From Coriolopsis trogii (Eukaryota; Basidiomycota; Agaricomycetes; Polyporales; Polyporaceae), in the NCBI GenBank assembly GCA_020543525.1, contig JAHYIO010000031.1, positions 992,001 to 1,056,000 of the forward strand: 64,000 nucleotides of DNA. The letters run 5' to 3'. This document shows, piece after piece, positions 11,001-21,381 of this stretch. The position numbers were made by a program, and so were the translations under genes. Numbering within the stretch: the first letter of the stretch is position 1; each line of letters begins with the position of its first letter. The notes beneath the pieces are model-generated. The model had not been told where the DNA came from. It searched no databases and was given only the letters and a program-made list of their open reading frames with translations.

Positions 11001-12815
11001 GGGGACGCTCAAACAAGATGCCGCGCCAAATCCCGCCATCTTTGAAGAGGAGATGGGGGAGATTGCAGATGAGATTGAGGACGAGAAACCGGTCGTCGTC
11101 GTAGATGAAGTAGTTGTCGTTGAGGAGCCGAAGCCGGAGGAGGTCGCACCCCCGGTCGTGGAGGTCAAGCCTGAGCCTCGGGACGAGCTCATAACCCTCA
11201 GTGAGTCCGGCATGGCCAACAGTGGATCAGGGCACGTCTGATCTTTAACCCACAGTGCACGTGGATGAGCCTCTCCCGCCTGTCGACATCGATGCTCTAT
11301 ACAGCGCGCCACGCCTGACGTATAAGCCCGATCCGGATGTCAGCACTATCTCTGTTGATGTCATGTCTATCGCTGGGTCGACTGCAACCACCATCACCAA
11401 GGACGTACACGTATTCTACGACGCGGAGCTCCTTGCGGTCATCCACCGCGCGAAGGTCAAGTCGAGCGGACTCGTGACAACGAAGGTCTGGGCGTGGCGT
11501 GGACGGCGCGCCGAGCTGGGCGAGCGGGAGATGCAGAAAGTGCAGGAGCTCGCGCGGAGATACGGAACTGCTCCTGTAGGTGGTAACCACCTTCACGCTG
11601 AGGCCATATCTGACGAAAATATGGGGCAAACGCAGGTCATAGTTGAGCAAGCTAGGGAGCCACCTGAGTTCGTTGCCGTGCTGGGTGGGACGCTGGCTAC
11701 GAGGCAGGGCACTCGAGCTCATTGGAGCGCAGAGAACACCGCGATGCACCTCGTGCGGTCGCTGCAGGGGCTTATCTTCATCGACGAGCTCGAACTCGTA
11801 CGTGCCTTTCCGCGTGCCACTCCGTATTCTGGTTCTCACGACGTTATTGCTACATTACAGAGCATTAAGAACCTCTGTTCTGGATACAGCTATTGCGTCT
11901 CTATTCTCGAAACGTTCTATGTTTGGCACGGCCGGGGCTCGACCCCTCCCGAGCAGCGCGCGGCGGTAGAGTACGCGCGCGGCCTCGCGCCCGCGACGGA
12001 CAACGTCGTCGAGCTCACAGAGGATGAGAGCCAGGAAGAGGAGATGTTCTGGATGATCCTTGGGGAGGGCGAGTATGCCAGGGCAGACTACTGGCGGTGG
12101 CGGCCTCAGGCGCCAACTGTGGACCCGCGGTTGTGGCAGGTGGACGCGAGCCGGAAGGATGTGGTGAGGCTTCTTTTCTCGTTCGCTTGCGGTACGAGGA
12201 CGGGCACACTAAGCATCGCACTGATTACAGGCCATACCGCTGTCTGTGTTCCCTGCCCACCACGAGTTCCACGGAGGTGTATACTTGGTCGACTGCGTCT
12301 GGGAGTTGTTCGTGATCGTCGGAAATGAGGCGAGGGGCAGGCGGTTGGATATCCGTCTTGCCTTGGCTATTGGGGAGGTATGTCAAGCACACTTTTGCCT
12401 CTACGGGGCTGATTCTCTATCCATTCTAAACCAGGCTCTCGCGGAAAAGGCGTCGTCGACGCGACCATTCAAGCCGACTGTGCATGCTCTAATATTTCCC
12501 ACCCAAATACCCACAGACCTATTGATCACCTTTCGCGAGCTCGATGAAGCCCAGCTGGTAAGTTCGCTCAGATGAGATAGGTCGCTCTAGAGCTAACACG
12601 CGCATAGAATGCTGGAGATATCCCGGACCATATGAACTTGATACCCGCAAGCAACGCGTCAGCTGATGTGAGTTGCAATGCCTCTACATGCTCCCTTGAA
12701 TGAATGTCTAACCTCCTGCTCGCGGTTATAGCTCAAGTCGAAGACTTTCTCGTCTGCTGCTTTGCAAGACCACACGATACTACCCATCGGCGTCAATCCG
12801 GCCCTCTTGAGCTGA
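8023..12815 (+). CDS. Large gelsolin/villin-type protein with disordered N-terminus
   Basis: This long protein (well over 1,200 residues) likely binds or severs actin. The N-terminus has a short helical region (SLAEWTSKIKAMQKQVDDDEE) followed by about 850 residues of low-complexity Ser/Pro/Thr sequence; a CCTGCT-type hexamer run near 8480-8510 encodes Ala-Pro repeats. The C-terminal 450 residues hold gelsolin-like repeats: VHVFYDAELLAVIHRAK, TTKVWAWRGRRAELGERE, YCVSILETFYVWHGRGS, PLSVFPAHHEFHGG and VYLVDCVWELFVIVG, the last two typical of gelsolin repeats. Fungal proteins with a DUF4045-type N-terminus plus gelsolin repeats have this layout. Introns occur near 8254-8308, 9953-10110, 11200-11255, 11577-11635, 11800-11860, 12160-12229, 12379-12433, 12558-12607 and 12668-12731. 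The donor GTG|gtgagg near 12160 is required to keep frame into IPLSVFPAHHEF. Confidence 0.82.
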
Positions 12816-13492
12816 GCGCGCGTTTGTTATTCTCGTAGCGCGTCGTGGCTTCTATCTCGGACCCTGAGCTAATCTTTGGACGCTTATTGCTAGGGTCCTA
12901 GTGCTGTACTCGAGCTTGAGTGACAGCAAGTGAATGTATTTCTTTGCCAAATGGACGACGTACGGGCCCTGAAGCGCGTCTTCCACCGTCGGTCACGTAC
13001 TCGTGATCGCGATTATCTTGTGACGGCCGAGCGCGTGACGCAGTCGGTGATATGGTTCGGTTGCTTCTCTCTCAGGATCCATGCGGGTGCGAGGCCTTCG
13101 TCGAGGAAAGCTCCGCTGCTATTTCCCCTTGTATTCCCGATGTGTCACGACTACAGGTGAACGATATCTCCTTCTAGCTTTGAGCTTCAACCGGCCCCCA
13201 CGCCCCGGTCAGCCAAACGGTCTCGATCAGAACCGAACATGCTTCTTCGGGTGTTGTCAGCCAACGCAGACAGCCAACTACGACCACGGGATGAACATCC
13301 AACCTGTCTCGCTTTGGATGGTTCACATCTGCCATTGACTGAGTCTCAGACGCCATCTTCTTCGCGCTGAGTCTCGCCTTCTTTCACTCCGGGTTGAGCC
13401 CTTTATATACCCTCCTAAGGCGACTGCAGGCAGTTGGCCCCGTGGTCGGTACCTCCCCCTCTTCCCCCATCCTCCCCACTGCGGGATACAGC
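12816..13492. other. Intergenic region before GH17-like copy 2
   Basis: No supported coding sequence. A TATA-like element at 13404-13412 lies about 85 bases before the ATG at 13493. Confidence 0.4.
13404..13412 (+). promoter_or_regulatory. TATA box
   Basis: The sequence TTTATATAC lies about 85 bases upstream of the ATG at 13493, a normal spacing for a strongly expressed fungal secreted-enzyme gene. Confidence 0.5.
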
Positions 13493-14989
13493 ATGGCCCT
13501 CTACGCCTTCATTGCTGCCCTTGCGCTCTCAGGGCTTGCACATGCTGCCCCTCTCGAGCACGGCGTCCAGCCACACAACTTTGGGCAGGGTACGGGCGTG
13601 AGTTCCTCGGTGAAACATGCGAAACCCGCCCCGTTCTGTTTCCCTGCTCTCGGTTTCGTGAAGCCGCTAGAGCTCCCAGACGACAACACGAACTGGTGGT
13701 GCGACCCTGCCACGGAATACGCGTTTCTTGGATTCAGCTACGAAGTGACTGCTTGTAGGTGGCCTTGTAGATTCTGAGTGTTGCAATTTATCTAACCTAT
13801 CGCGCGTCCCATGTATAGGCCAGAGCCCAGCTCAACTTCACCGCGAGTTCGCTGACATCCGGAATCACTTCCAATCGCGCTATGTTCGTCTTTATGGGTT
13901 TTGTGATCGCGAAGGGTTCTAGTGAGTATATCGGATGTTGACGACGCGCCGAGATGCTCAAAGCACTGCACTCTTATAGCGACGATATCGTGGATGCCGC
14001 GTGGGATAACAGTGAGTGCACATCACATCCATGCTTATTAGCACATAGGCCTGATTGACTCTGGTCCAGATCTCGGCGTACATGCTCTCATTTGGGTGAG
14101 CGCTCTAGCCAAACTGAACATTCAGGAAGTCCCTAACGCCGATCATTCACAGTTCGGCTTCAATCTTGATGACGTCTGGATCGGACGCCGCGACACTCTG
14201 CTGGCCGCTCTCCACGCGAATCCCAAGGCGCCGTTCGTTACGCGCGTGCTCCAGTTCGGATCCGAGCCTCTCTTCGACGGCGTCCTCCCACACGCGCAGC
14301 TCGCCGAGCAAGTACTGCTTGCAAAGCAAAACCTCTCCAGCCTCAACATTCCCGTAACTGTTAGTGAGCTCGCATTCGGTTACCAGGAGCGTGGGGGCGC
14401 ACAAGACGTGCTTGACGCCATCGACTCGATTAACATCCACATGCTTCCGTTCTTCGCTCAAGATGCCTCGACGTGTACGTCTTCTCCCTCTCGTATCCGC
14501 ATCAAGCCGAAGCCGTAGAAACTGACGATGATGTCTGTCTTCCCATCACTATGCGCATGACGACGATTTTCTTCCGACATAAAAACGATTATGATCCACA
14601 GCGGATCAGGCTTGGCCTCTTGTGCTTCGCGACCTGCAATGGTTCATCGACCATGGCAATGGCAAGAAGATGTACTTTGACGAGGTGCGTTTGTTCAAAT
14701 ACGTGTAACATGTATGCCTTCCAAAACTCAACACCGTACGCAGAACGGTTGGCCCTCGGTGACCTCCGAAGGTGTGCAACCCAACAGCCCAGACGCTGTG
14801 GCGGACATCCCGAACGAGCATGGATATTACGTCCTCCTAGACGAGCATTGCGAAGACCTCAAGGCTGTAGAGGCTGGAGGCGTCGGCTGGTTCGCCCATA
14901 TCTACTCAGACAACCAGGAACCCGGCTATGGGATCTACAACTCGAAAGGGGTGATGAAATTCCCATTTGCGCCGCGCACGGAGTGCTGA
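13493..14989 (+). CDS. Secreted GH17-like glycoside hydrolase, copy 2
   Basis: Paralog of the gene at 2806-4434. It has a clean signal peptide (MALYAFIAALALSGLAHA) but only a short linker before CFPALGFVKPLELP. The conserved series is WWCDPATEYAFLGFSYE, SRYVRLYGFCDREGF, NLGVHALIW, RVLQFGSEPLFDG (candidate acid/base), NIPVTVSELAFGYQERGG, INIHMLPFFAQDAST, KKMYFDE|NGWPS (candidate nucleophile split by an intron) and GWFAHIYSDNQEPGYG, ending PFAPRTEC. Six introns share position and phase with copy 1, so the duplication followed intron gain. The intron at 14096-14152 is 57 nt, a multiple of three and free of in-frame stops. The enzyme probably acts on beta-glucans of the wall; no substrate evidence is visible. 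Confidence 0.82.
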
Positions 14990-15086
14990 GACAAACATGA
15001 GTCTCACTGGAGTTATCTTGCATCTCGAACGAGGAGTGCAAAAGGGCGCAATGGCGACAACAAACGACGATTCTCTCCAATGTTTC

Positions 15087-15283
15087 TGTTGAGTGTCTTT
15101 TCAGATTGGGTGTTGGCTTGGAGACAGGGGTTATTGTATTTGTAGTGTACTGATAACGCCAGAGTACTTATTTGTTGCGTGTTCACGACTGACGCGCACC
15201 AATCAGTGTGTCTTACCGAGTCGAAGAAGCCCGCCAGAGGATTTAACAGGTTGTTGTCGCTCAGGTCACAAGTCGGTATTAAC
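15087..15283 (+). mobile_element. Possible short 5' LTR of a copia-type element
   Basis: The stretch begins TGTTGAG and ends TTAAC, two bases before a primer-binding-like 12-mer. Copia LTRs typically begin TGTTG and end ...AACA, so the last A may have mutated. The 197-base size is plausible for a small LTR. No second LTR, target-site duplication or internal gag-pol frame was found here, so this would be a truncated or decayed copy. Confidence 0.35.
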
Positions 15284-15285
15284 TA

Positions 15286-15297
15286 TGGTATCAGAGC
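15286..15297 (+). other. tRNA-Met-type primer binding site candidate
   Basis: The 12-mer TGGTATCAGAGC is the canonical initiator-tRNA-Met primer binding sequence of many copia elements. A chance match in a window this size is roughly one in a hundred. It directly follows the candidate LTR. Confidence 0.45.
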
Positions 15298-15918
15298 CAT
15301 TTGGGCAAGCTAGCCATGGTTCGCCTGTGCTATTGCTGTTGTGCGGGCGACCTCGTCGCAAGATGTGTTGCGACAAGCAGTCTGGCATTCAAGGCTCGGA
15401 TTACCACTTGGGAGAGAGATACTGAACGCCTTCGAAACTCCACGTGACGCGAGGTCCATATTTGTGTGTGCGCTTGTTGAGGCGTTCCTTTCAACTTGAA
15501 ACTTTGCTCGTCATCAGTTCCAAGTCCCATCGCCGCACTTGCCCCAAGATGATCATGGCCAAAGACTCATGGTTTCAACATAAAGTAAAGCAAGCACAGA
15601 AGGTGTGCTTTCGACGAAAGGATGGATACTATTCCCATGGGACTGGCATCGGACCAGAGGCCGTGTTACTCAAGGACCTCCTACTACCGCACAGTCACAA
15701 TATCGAGTCGTGCTCAGTACATGCACAACGATTTTATGTTGATGGGCTTACTGACAGAATATGCAGAGAGCCTATTGTGAGTGTTTAAACGGCGAGTTCG
15801 ATTGTGTCATCGAGTACTGCTCAACGACGGACAGTCTAGACATCGCCTCAGCGTTTTGTCTCCTCCTCAATGGCCACCACATGACGTTTTGAAATGACTA
15901 CTGGGCACATCTGAAGCA

Positions 15919-15926
15919 TATATAAG
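15919..15926 (+). promoter_or_regulatory. TATA box
   Basis: TATATAAG lies 91 bases upstream of the ATG at 16017, the only strong TATA element in this spacer. Confidence 0.5.
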
Positions 15927-16016
15927 CCTAGTTGGGGCGCACCATGGTGTACTACACTACACACGCTACACCCGCCTCCTCAAGCATCGTATACACCTCA
16001 CGACATCAGCGACCAA

Positions 16017-17675
16017 ATGGATCATCATGATGCTTACCTTCCGTTTGACCCTGATTATACCGCGGATGTCACCGAAACCGATATCCTCTCGGAATGGCTC
16101 GACTTTTCAACATGTACGTCACCCAGGATTCCGCCTGCCGTACTACATGGAGAACTCGAGGAGGAGGATTCAGCCCAGAGATTTCCGGACGCCTCAATTT
16201 CGGACGCGCTATACTCCGAGTTCCTCCTCCCATACTCTGATGTCGACGACGAACATCCGCCTTTTCCGCCGCTGCCAGATCGGTTTCGCCACTCTGCCTC
16301 GCCGCCTATGGCCGTGCTTGCGCACGGAATCGGCACATCAACAAGCCTTACCACATCATTATCCTTTTCCCCTGCTATCGCTCCAGCGACTGTCTTCGAA
16401 ACATCGCCTCCTTCCACTTCGATAGCCACCGGGCCACACTCCCAAGAACCTGCTTCCTGCCTGCCATCCCCCCACGACTCGCCGAGGGCCCATGCATCGA
16501 TCGTTCAACCGCAGCGCCCAGTGTCCCCAACATATACATCTGCCCTGTCTTCGCCACCCGACGAATCAATCTTCATCGCATCGCCCGTGCCGCGACTGGC
16601 TGAAGGGGTTGAGATCGCCGCGACCGCAGACGATGACGAGTTCCCTTCCTTTCCGCGTCGCTCAAAAAGACTGCGCGAACCGGACCCGGACTGGACACCT
16701 TCCGTCGACCGTCCTGCGAAGAAAGCAAGGAAGCCGACTCGGAGTCGAACTGCCAACCCCAGCAGGAAGGCGGGTCGAACGAAGATTCACGACTCTGTCC
16801 GAGTCTCGGATCCTGCTTCCGTTCCTACGCAACCGATTGCCTCTGGATCCAAGGCGATTCTACAAACGACTCCAGGAGCGAACAAGCCTCGCCGTCAAAT
16901 GCGACCGGGCACTGGTACGTCTTTCCTCCATTCAAACGTTGGATGTGAACTAAGCAAAGACCTCTCAGAGCATCAGTCGTACGCGGAGCCGGACTCCGAA
17001 CCCGAAGACACCGCATCCCGACCTGGCCCATCCCGACAGGCCACAAGAAGACCGGAGGACGGCAAAGAGAACTACGCGCCAGTCCCGAGGAAACGCAAAT
17101 CGGCGCCGCAGAAAAAGAACGTTCTCTGTCCCTTTGGGTGCTCGAAAGACCGTTTCTCGCGCGAGGCCGACCTCGAACGTCACCTCATCTACGCCCCGAA
17201 CCATCTCGATGTCAAGATCTTCTGCACGTATGTCTCCCATGCGCCCGCCAAGGTCGCGCGCCAGGACACCCTCCGCCGCCACATGTCCCAGACGAAGCGC
17301 GAAAAGGCTCAGGATCCCAACGACAAGCAGGAGGTCCCCAACCCGGAGAAGAAAGGGCGCCTTTCCAACAGGAGCTGCATTGGTCCCGAAGCTTGGAAAC
17401 AATTCACAAAGAGCCAGCAGCAGGAAGTGCTGCAGACGTACGGACGGGCGGTCATGCATTGCCCTCGCCGCAGGAAGGCTTGGTACGCGGAGCACCTCCA
17501 GTACTGCCCCAAATACAACAGCCCATACAAGTTAGAGAGATATCTGAGCGTAGAGAAGGGCCTCGGAATCGTCTACCGGTGTGGGGACTGCTGCAAGCCG
17601 CGGGTGAAGCCTACGGGGGACCAGTCTTGGATTTGGGGAGAAGAGGAGGAGACGCTCGTGCGAGAACGCCTGTAA
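16017..17675 (+). CDS. Nuclear zinc-finger-like protein of unknown function
   Basis: A protein of about 530-550 residues. The first 330 residues are acidic and Ser/Pro-rich, like a disordered activation region, with basic stretches (RRSKRLREPDPDWT, KKARKPTRSRTANPSRK) that could act as nuclear localisation signals. The C-terminal 200 residues look folded: CPFGCSKDRFSREADLERHL with a later His resembles a C2H2-type finger, and a second degenerate unit follows (FCTYVSHAP...TLRRHM). After it comes a conserved-looking block with HCPRRRKAWYAEHLQYC and YRCGDCCKP. A 54-nt intron is likely at 16915-16968 (gtacgt...ctctcag); it is in frame and stop-free, so the continuous reading frame hides it. Transcription-factor role is inferred from composition only. 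Confidence 0.6.
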   Translation: MDHHDAYLPFDPDYTADVTETDILSEWLDFSTCTSPRIPPAVLHGELEEEDSAQRFPDASISDALYSEFLLPYSDVDDEHPPFPPLPDRFRHSASPPMAVLAHGIGTSTSLTTSLSFSPAIAPATVFETSPPSTSIATGPHSQEPASCLPSPHDSPRAHASIVQPQRPVSPTYTSALSSPPDESIFIASPVPRLAEGVEIAATADDDEFPSFPRRSKRLREPDPDWTPSVDRPAKKARKPTRSRTANPSRKAGRTKIHDSVRVSDPASVPTQPIASGSKAILQTTPGANKPRRQMRPGTGTSFLHSNVGCELSKDLSEHQSYAEPDSEPEDTASRPGPSRQATRRPEDGKENYAPVPRKRKSAPQKKNVLCPFGCSKDRFSREADLERHLIYAPNHLDVKIFCTYVSHAPAKVARQDTLRRHMSQTKREKAQDPNDKQEVPNPEKKGRLSNRSCIGPEAWKQFTKSQQQEVLQTYGRAVMHCPRRRKAWYAEHLQYCPKYNSPYKLERYLSVEKGLGIVYRCGDCCKPRVKPTGDQSWIWGEEEETLVRERL

Positions 17676-18023
17676 CGCCTGGCGAGGACGCAGTGTTGTC
17701 CGATTTTTTGGTCTTAGATGTCCGGCGCATGGTCGTGTGCTCTTGCCTCACACCATGACAAGGTCCCTGGACAAGAGCGAAGTTGTATACGCGTTCAAAC
17801 CACACGAGGCATCACAAAGTTGCTGCAACTGCGACCACCTCATCATCTCTTCTAACTTCGCGCGATTCGAGCCGGGACCTACGCGATATTTCTTCCATGT
17901 TGGCGTATTGCAAAGCTTCTGGTAGACGATGGGAGATATCATAATGTGATGTTACAATAATGCTACAGTATTAACAGATATTCGTGAGCTCGCCGCCGAG
18001 TCCGCTGGATACCAAATGCGGTC
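17676..18023. other. Convergent intergenic region
   Basis: This is the 3' space between a plus-strand and a minus-strand gene. No coding sequence is supported. Confidence 0.4.
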
Positions 18024-18831
18024 TCATGTGTGCTTGCCCGCCTCCTTCTCGACCTTCTGCGCGCCCTCGACAACCTTTTGCGCACCCTCACGCTTGGCAT
18101 CATCCGCCTTCTTTTGACTATAGCCGAACCAGCTCCAGAACCACGAGTTCCAGCTCTGCGCCTCGGCCTTCGTCTTCGAGGCAGCAGCGTCGTATGTCTG
18201 CGCCGCCTTCTGCTCGATCTTGTGGGTCGTGTCAATGACAGTAGCCTTCGCGTTATCGTATTGGCGTACAACAGTATTCTGCGCGTCGGCAGCTGTCTGG
18301 GAAGCCTGTGCACGTGCCGAGGCTAGCTTGTCCTGGGCTGCGGCCTGGACACGTGTGACCGTGAGTTACGTCTCAGTTACATGCAACGCAGCGAGAAGGC
18401 GTACCTTCGTGTCGTTGTACTTGGCCTCTCCCTCGCGCACAGCATCGTGGGCGGTTGCCTTGCCAGCGTCACGGAGCTCAGCAGCTTTTTGCTTCACGCG
18501 CTCCTCGTCAGCTTTGCGCTGAGCATGGGGATCTGCCTGGCTCGAATAGTAGTAGTAGCCGCCACCGCCTGCAGCTGCGAGAGCTCCAAGAAGGAGGAAG
18601 GTGTTCCCGCTGCCTCCTGGCTTGGGGATGTCTGAGGGTCGTGGACCGTCGGTGGGTTGAGTAGGGTCAGGAACGGTAGCGTATGTTCGCGGACGCTGCG
18701 TATGCGGAGACGTGAGCATGCAGCAATCTAGAAGTCACATTACAGTAACGTACCGATGAGACCGCACGAGCAGCAGCGGGGGCTGCGCGGAGAGATGAAC
18801 GAAGGGGCTGGGTGCGGAGAACAGCAGACAT
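18024..18831 (-). CDS. Small mitochondrial-type helical protein, copy B
   Basis: Three exons are joined: the presequence (MSAVLRTQPLRSSLRAAP, Arg/Ala-rich, no acids), then exon 2 starting RPRTYATVPDPTQPTD, and a last exon starting AAAQDKLASARAQAS. Exon 2 carries a Gly-rich membrane segment (TFLLLGALAAAGGGGYYYYS). The remainder is a long Ala/Lys/Gln/Glu helix with a Trp cluster (SWNSWFWSWFGYSQKK) and ends KEAGKHT. The arrangement of presequence, Pro-rich hinge, single membrane helix and charged amphipathic tail is the same as in the gene at 4787-5402. It resembles LEA or apolipoprotein-like proteins, and an inner mitochondrial membrane location is inferred. No function is known to me. Confidence 0.65.
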
Positions 18832-19283
18832 GGTGGTAATCAAACAAGATGAAGTGCGAGAGCGAGAGTGCGATGGGAATGGGAATGGACCCGTGGCAGA
18901 CACGCAGGCCTTTTCACGGAGGTCGGCTTGTGCGATGACGACATGCGTGCTCCTCATGCCAGTGCCCATGATGTCACTCACCCACGCGGTCACATGATCG
19001 CGTACTCCTCGCGCCTCTCGACGTGTCTCTGTCGTCATCGTCTCTCTTATGCGCGCTGTTGCCACGGACTTCGCTGCCATCCTACCTTGAGCTTCGGCCC
19101 CCGAAGCAACTCCCTCGCGAGCAGTGAATGCATAGCGTGCGTGGTCGCCCCAATCATGCAGGTATGCACGCTTTCACTCCTTGCCCATTGAGTACCATAC
19201 AAAATACACAGATCCCAGGGAGAAAACGAACGTCTGATTGCCGCGAGGACAAGGAGTGACTCGACGCACTCGCGTCTGGTATA
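18832..19283. other. Intergenic region between minus-strand genes
   Basis: The region contains the promoter of the gene starting at 18831 and the 3' UTR of the sedolisin gene. No exon, RNA gene or repeat was recognised. Confidence 0.4.
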
Positions 19284-21381
19284 TCACAGGCCCATCACCG
19301 TCAGGAACCTGTTAAAGTCGGGCGTGCCCAACCCAGTGACCTGTGTCCGAATCGATATCAGTCAAACTGTCTAAACCACTCACAGTGACGAGAACACGTA
19401 CCGGATCCCACCCGTCCAAAGCAGGGAAGCCATCCGTGCCGCAACCGGGGTTGTTGCCCTGCACCACGTCGTCCAGCGCCCTCTGTCCCGCCGAATAAAG
19501 GAACGGGTTGAGGAAACCCATCGTCGGCTGCCCCGAGGCGATCAGCCGGTCGTTGAGCAGCGCAATCATACTCGCAAAGAGGGGCGTGCTCGCGCTCGTG
19601 CCGTCAATGGGTTGTACCTGGCCGCCGATGTTCACCTGGTACGCGACCCCGGCCGCGGACACGTCCGGGAACCCACGTCCGGTAGGAGTGAAGAGCCCCT
19701 CGTTCGTGTCGCCGAGCTGACTGAGGTAAGCGCCAACGGCGTCCTGCTGGTACTGAGGTTGAGCAAAGACGTTGGAGAAGCCTCCAGACGAGAAGGCGGC
19801 CGCGGTCTCGGGGGAAACACCTTGTACTGAACCCACGACGGTAACGCTGCGCACATGCACGTAAGCATATTGAGGGACTCAAGTGCAGACGACCAGCATC
19901 CAAGACTTACAAGGGGCATCCAGAAGGGAACGTGGGGCGGAAGGTCGTGCACTCCCCGCCCTGGCCGTCATCCACGCCGCTGTCTCCGGAAGAGAAGAAG
20001 ATCGATGTTCCGCGTGCGCCGAGCTGAGCGTATGCATTGCAGATGTTGCTATATTGTATGGATAATGGGTCAGTATAGCAAAACTGCACACTGGGCGCGT
20101 CGGACATACTTGGCCAGGTCGGCGGGGACGAGCTCCTCGGGGAAACCGAAGCTGGTCGTGAAGACAGTCGGCGGTTCATCCTGAGAGATCAGCTCGTTGA
20201 CAAGGTTCAGGAAGCCGTTGAGATCCCCGTCGTTGTCGTTTCCGACGCTGAAGAACTTCGTCGGGACTCCAGTCGCGATGCCAACGGTGTACTGAATATC
20301 CAAGCTCTGTGGACAATATGCCCAGTCAGCTCTTGCAAGCGCACAAAGAACGCGATCAACGTACGCCCTCAAGACTCGGTCGCGATTCGTCGTTTTCGCC
20401 ACCGTCAAGAGTAAAGAGATCGAACGAGGTGTCGCTCGGGATGTCCGGGCGGAACTCCTTCAGGAAATCAGCCAGGTCCGTCCTGCTCGCAAAGGACTGC
20501 ACGAAGCTGCTGACGGCCATCGTGTTCGAGCTCTCGGTCGCAGGCTCAGTCGGGATGTTGTACAGCGCTTGCAGGCACTCCGGGGTCATAGCGGTCGCGC
20601 AAGAGGCGTCCTGGCGCGCTGCGAGGGTCGTGTTGCGGAACGAGCCCACGGCGTGAATGGCCGCGGTACCGCGGGTCGCCTTGACGGGGAAACTATCTCC
20701 ACGTCAGTCGCGCGCCTTCGAACACAATGCATAGGGCGAACGCACGCAGTCGCGGGGTAGACAAAGTCGACGAACGGCTGCACACTCTTCGGAAGGGAGT
20801 ACGCGAGCGTACGGACCGCGCTCACGCCCGTCTCCTTGTTCTCGTACAACGTAAAGTCCGCGTCCAGGAGCTCGTTCGCCTTTGCGACAGGAACGTTGAT
20901 GTTCAACCACTGGTTTGTCACACCCGGCGTCGCCTTCACCCCGTTCTTCTTCAGCCACTGCTTGACTGCAGCAAGCCCGTTCGAGCTAGGCGTGACGAGC
21001 TTCTCGACCTGTCCCACCAAGGCGCGCACGCTCCTATCAGCTCCCATATACGGTATCTCACCGACTCCCGCCCTCCCTATCGCGCGAGTGACTGGACGGC
21101 TCACTTACCTGCGCTTTGCTGAGGAACTTGCGGTAGTTCTTGCTGCTCGGGGTGCTGACGTCCATGAGCGTCTTCACGAGCTTGCTATTGTCCGTCTTGA
21201 GCGCGATGCGGAGACTGAGGACCTCGGCAGGGTCCGCGGCCCCGCTCGCCCTGTACCCCGCCGGGGCGGCCGCGCGCGCGTCGTGGACATGGAGGGCGTC
21301 GAAGGTGGGTGCGCCCAGCGCGAGCGCGAAGAGAGAGAAAACAAGGTGCAAATGCAAAGCGAGCAGGCCGGCTGCAACCAT
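19284..21381 (-). CDS. Sedolisin (S53) tripeptidyl-peptidase, secreted
   Basis: A secreted acidic serine-carboxyl peptidase. The signal peptide is [21 protein letters not shown] pro-domain follows with [20 protein letters not shown] and [13 protein letters not shown], then [19 protein letters not shown] and VKPFVDF-like [10 protein letters not shown]. The mature enzyme has CLQALYNIP, the catalytic Glu-Asp pair in [12 protein letters not shown] (an intron falls between them), FFSSGDSGV with the oxyanion Asp, and the catalytic Ser in [18 protein letters not shown]. The calcium-site end reads [16 protein letters not shown]. At least seven introns are inferred. Start at 21381 is chosen because it gives the signal peptide directly; an upstream in-frame Met would add a non-hydrophobic 19 residues. 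Confidence 0.9.

Larger units (their letters stand above)
14990..16016. other. Intergenic region with LTR-element remnant
   Basis: Over 1 kb without a supported host exon. It contains the copia-like LTR and primer-binding-site candidate described separately, then about 700 bases in which I see no gag or pol, and a TATA box for the next gene. Confidence 0.4.

Noticed and set aside
10408..11016. Long minus-strand frames opposite the gelsolin-type gene
   Set aside because: Arg-rich shadow of GC-rich low-complexity coding sequence, no domain and no splice support.
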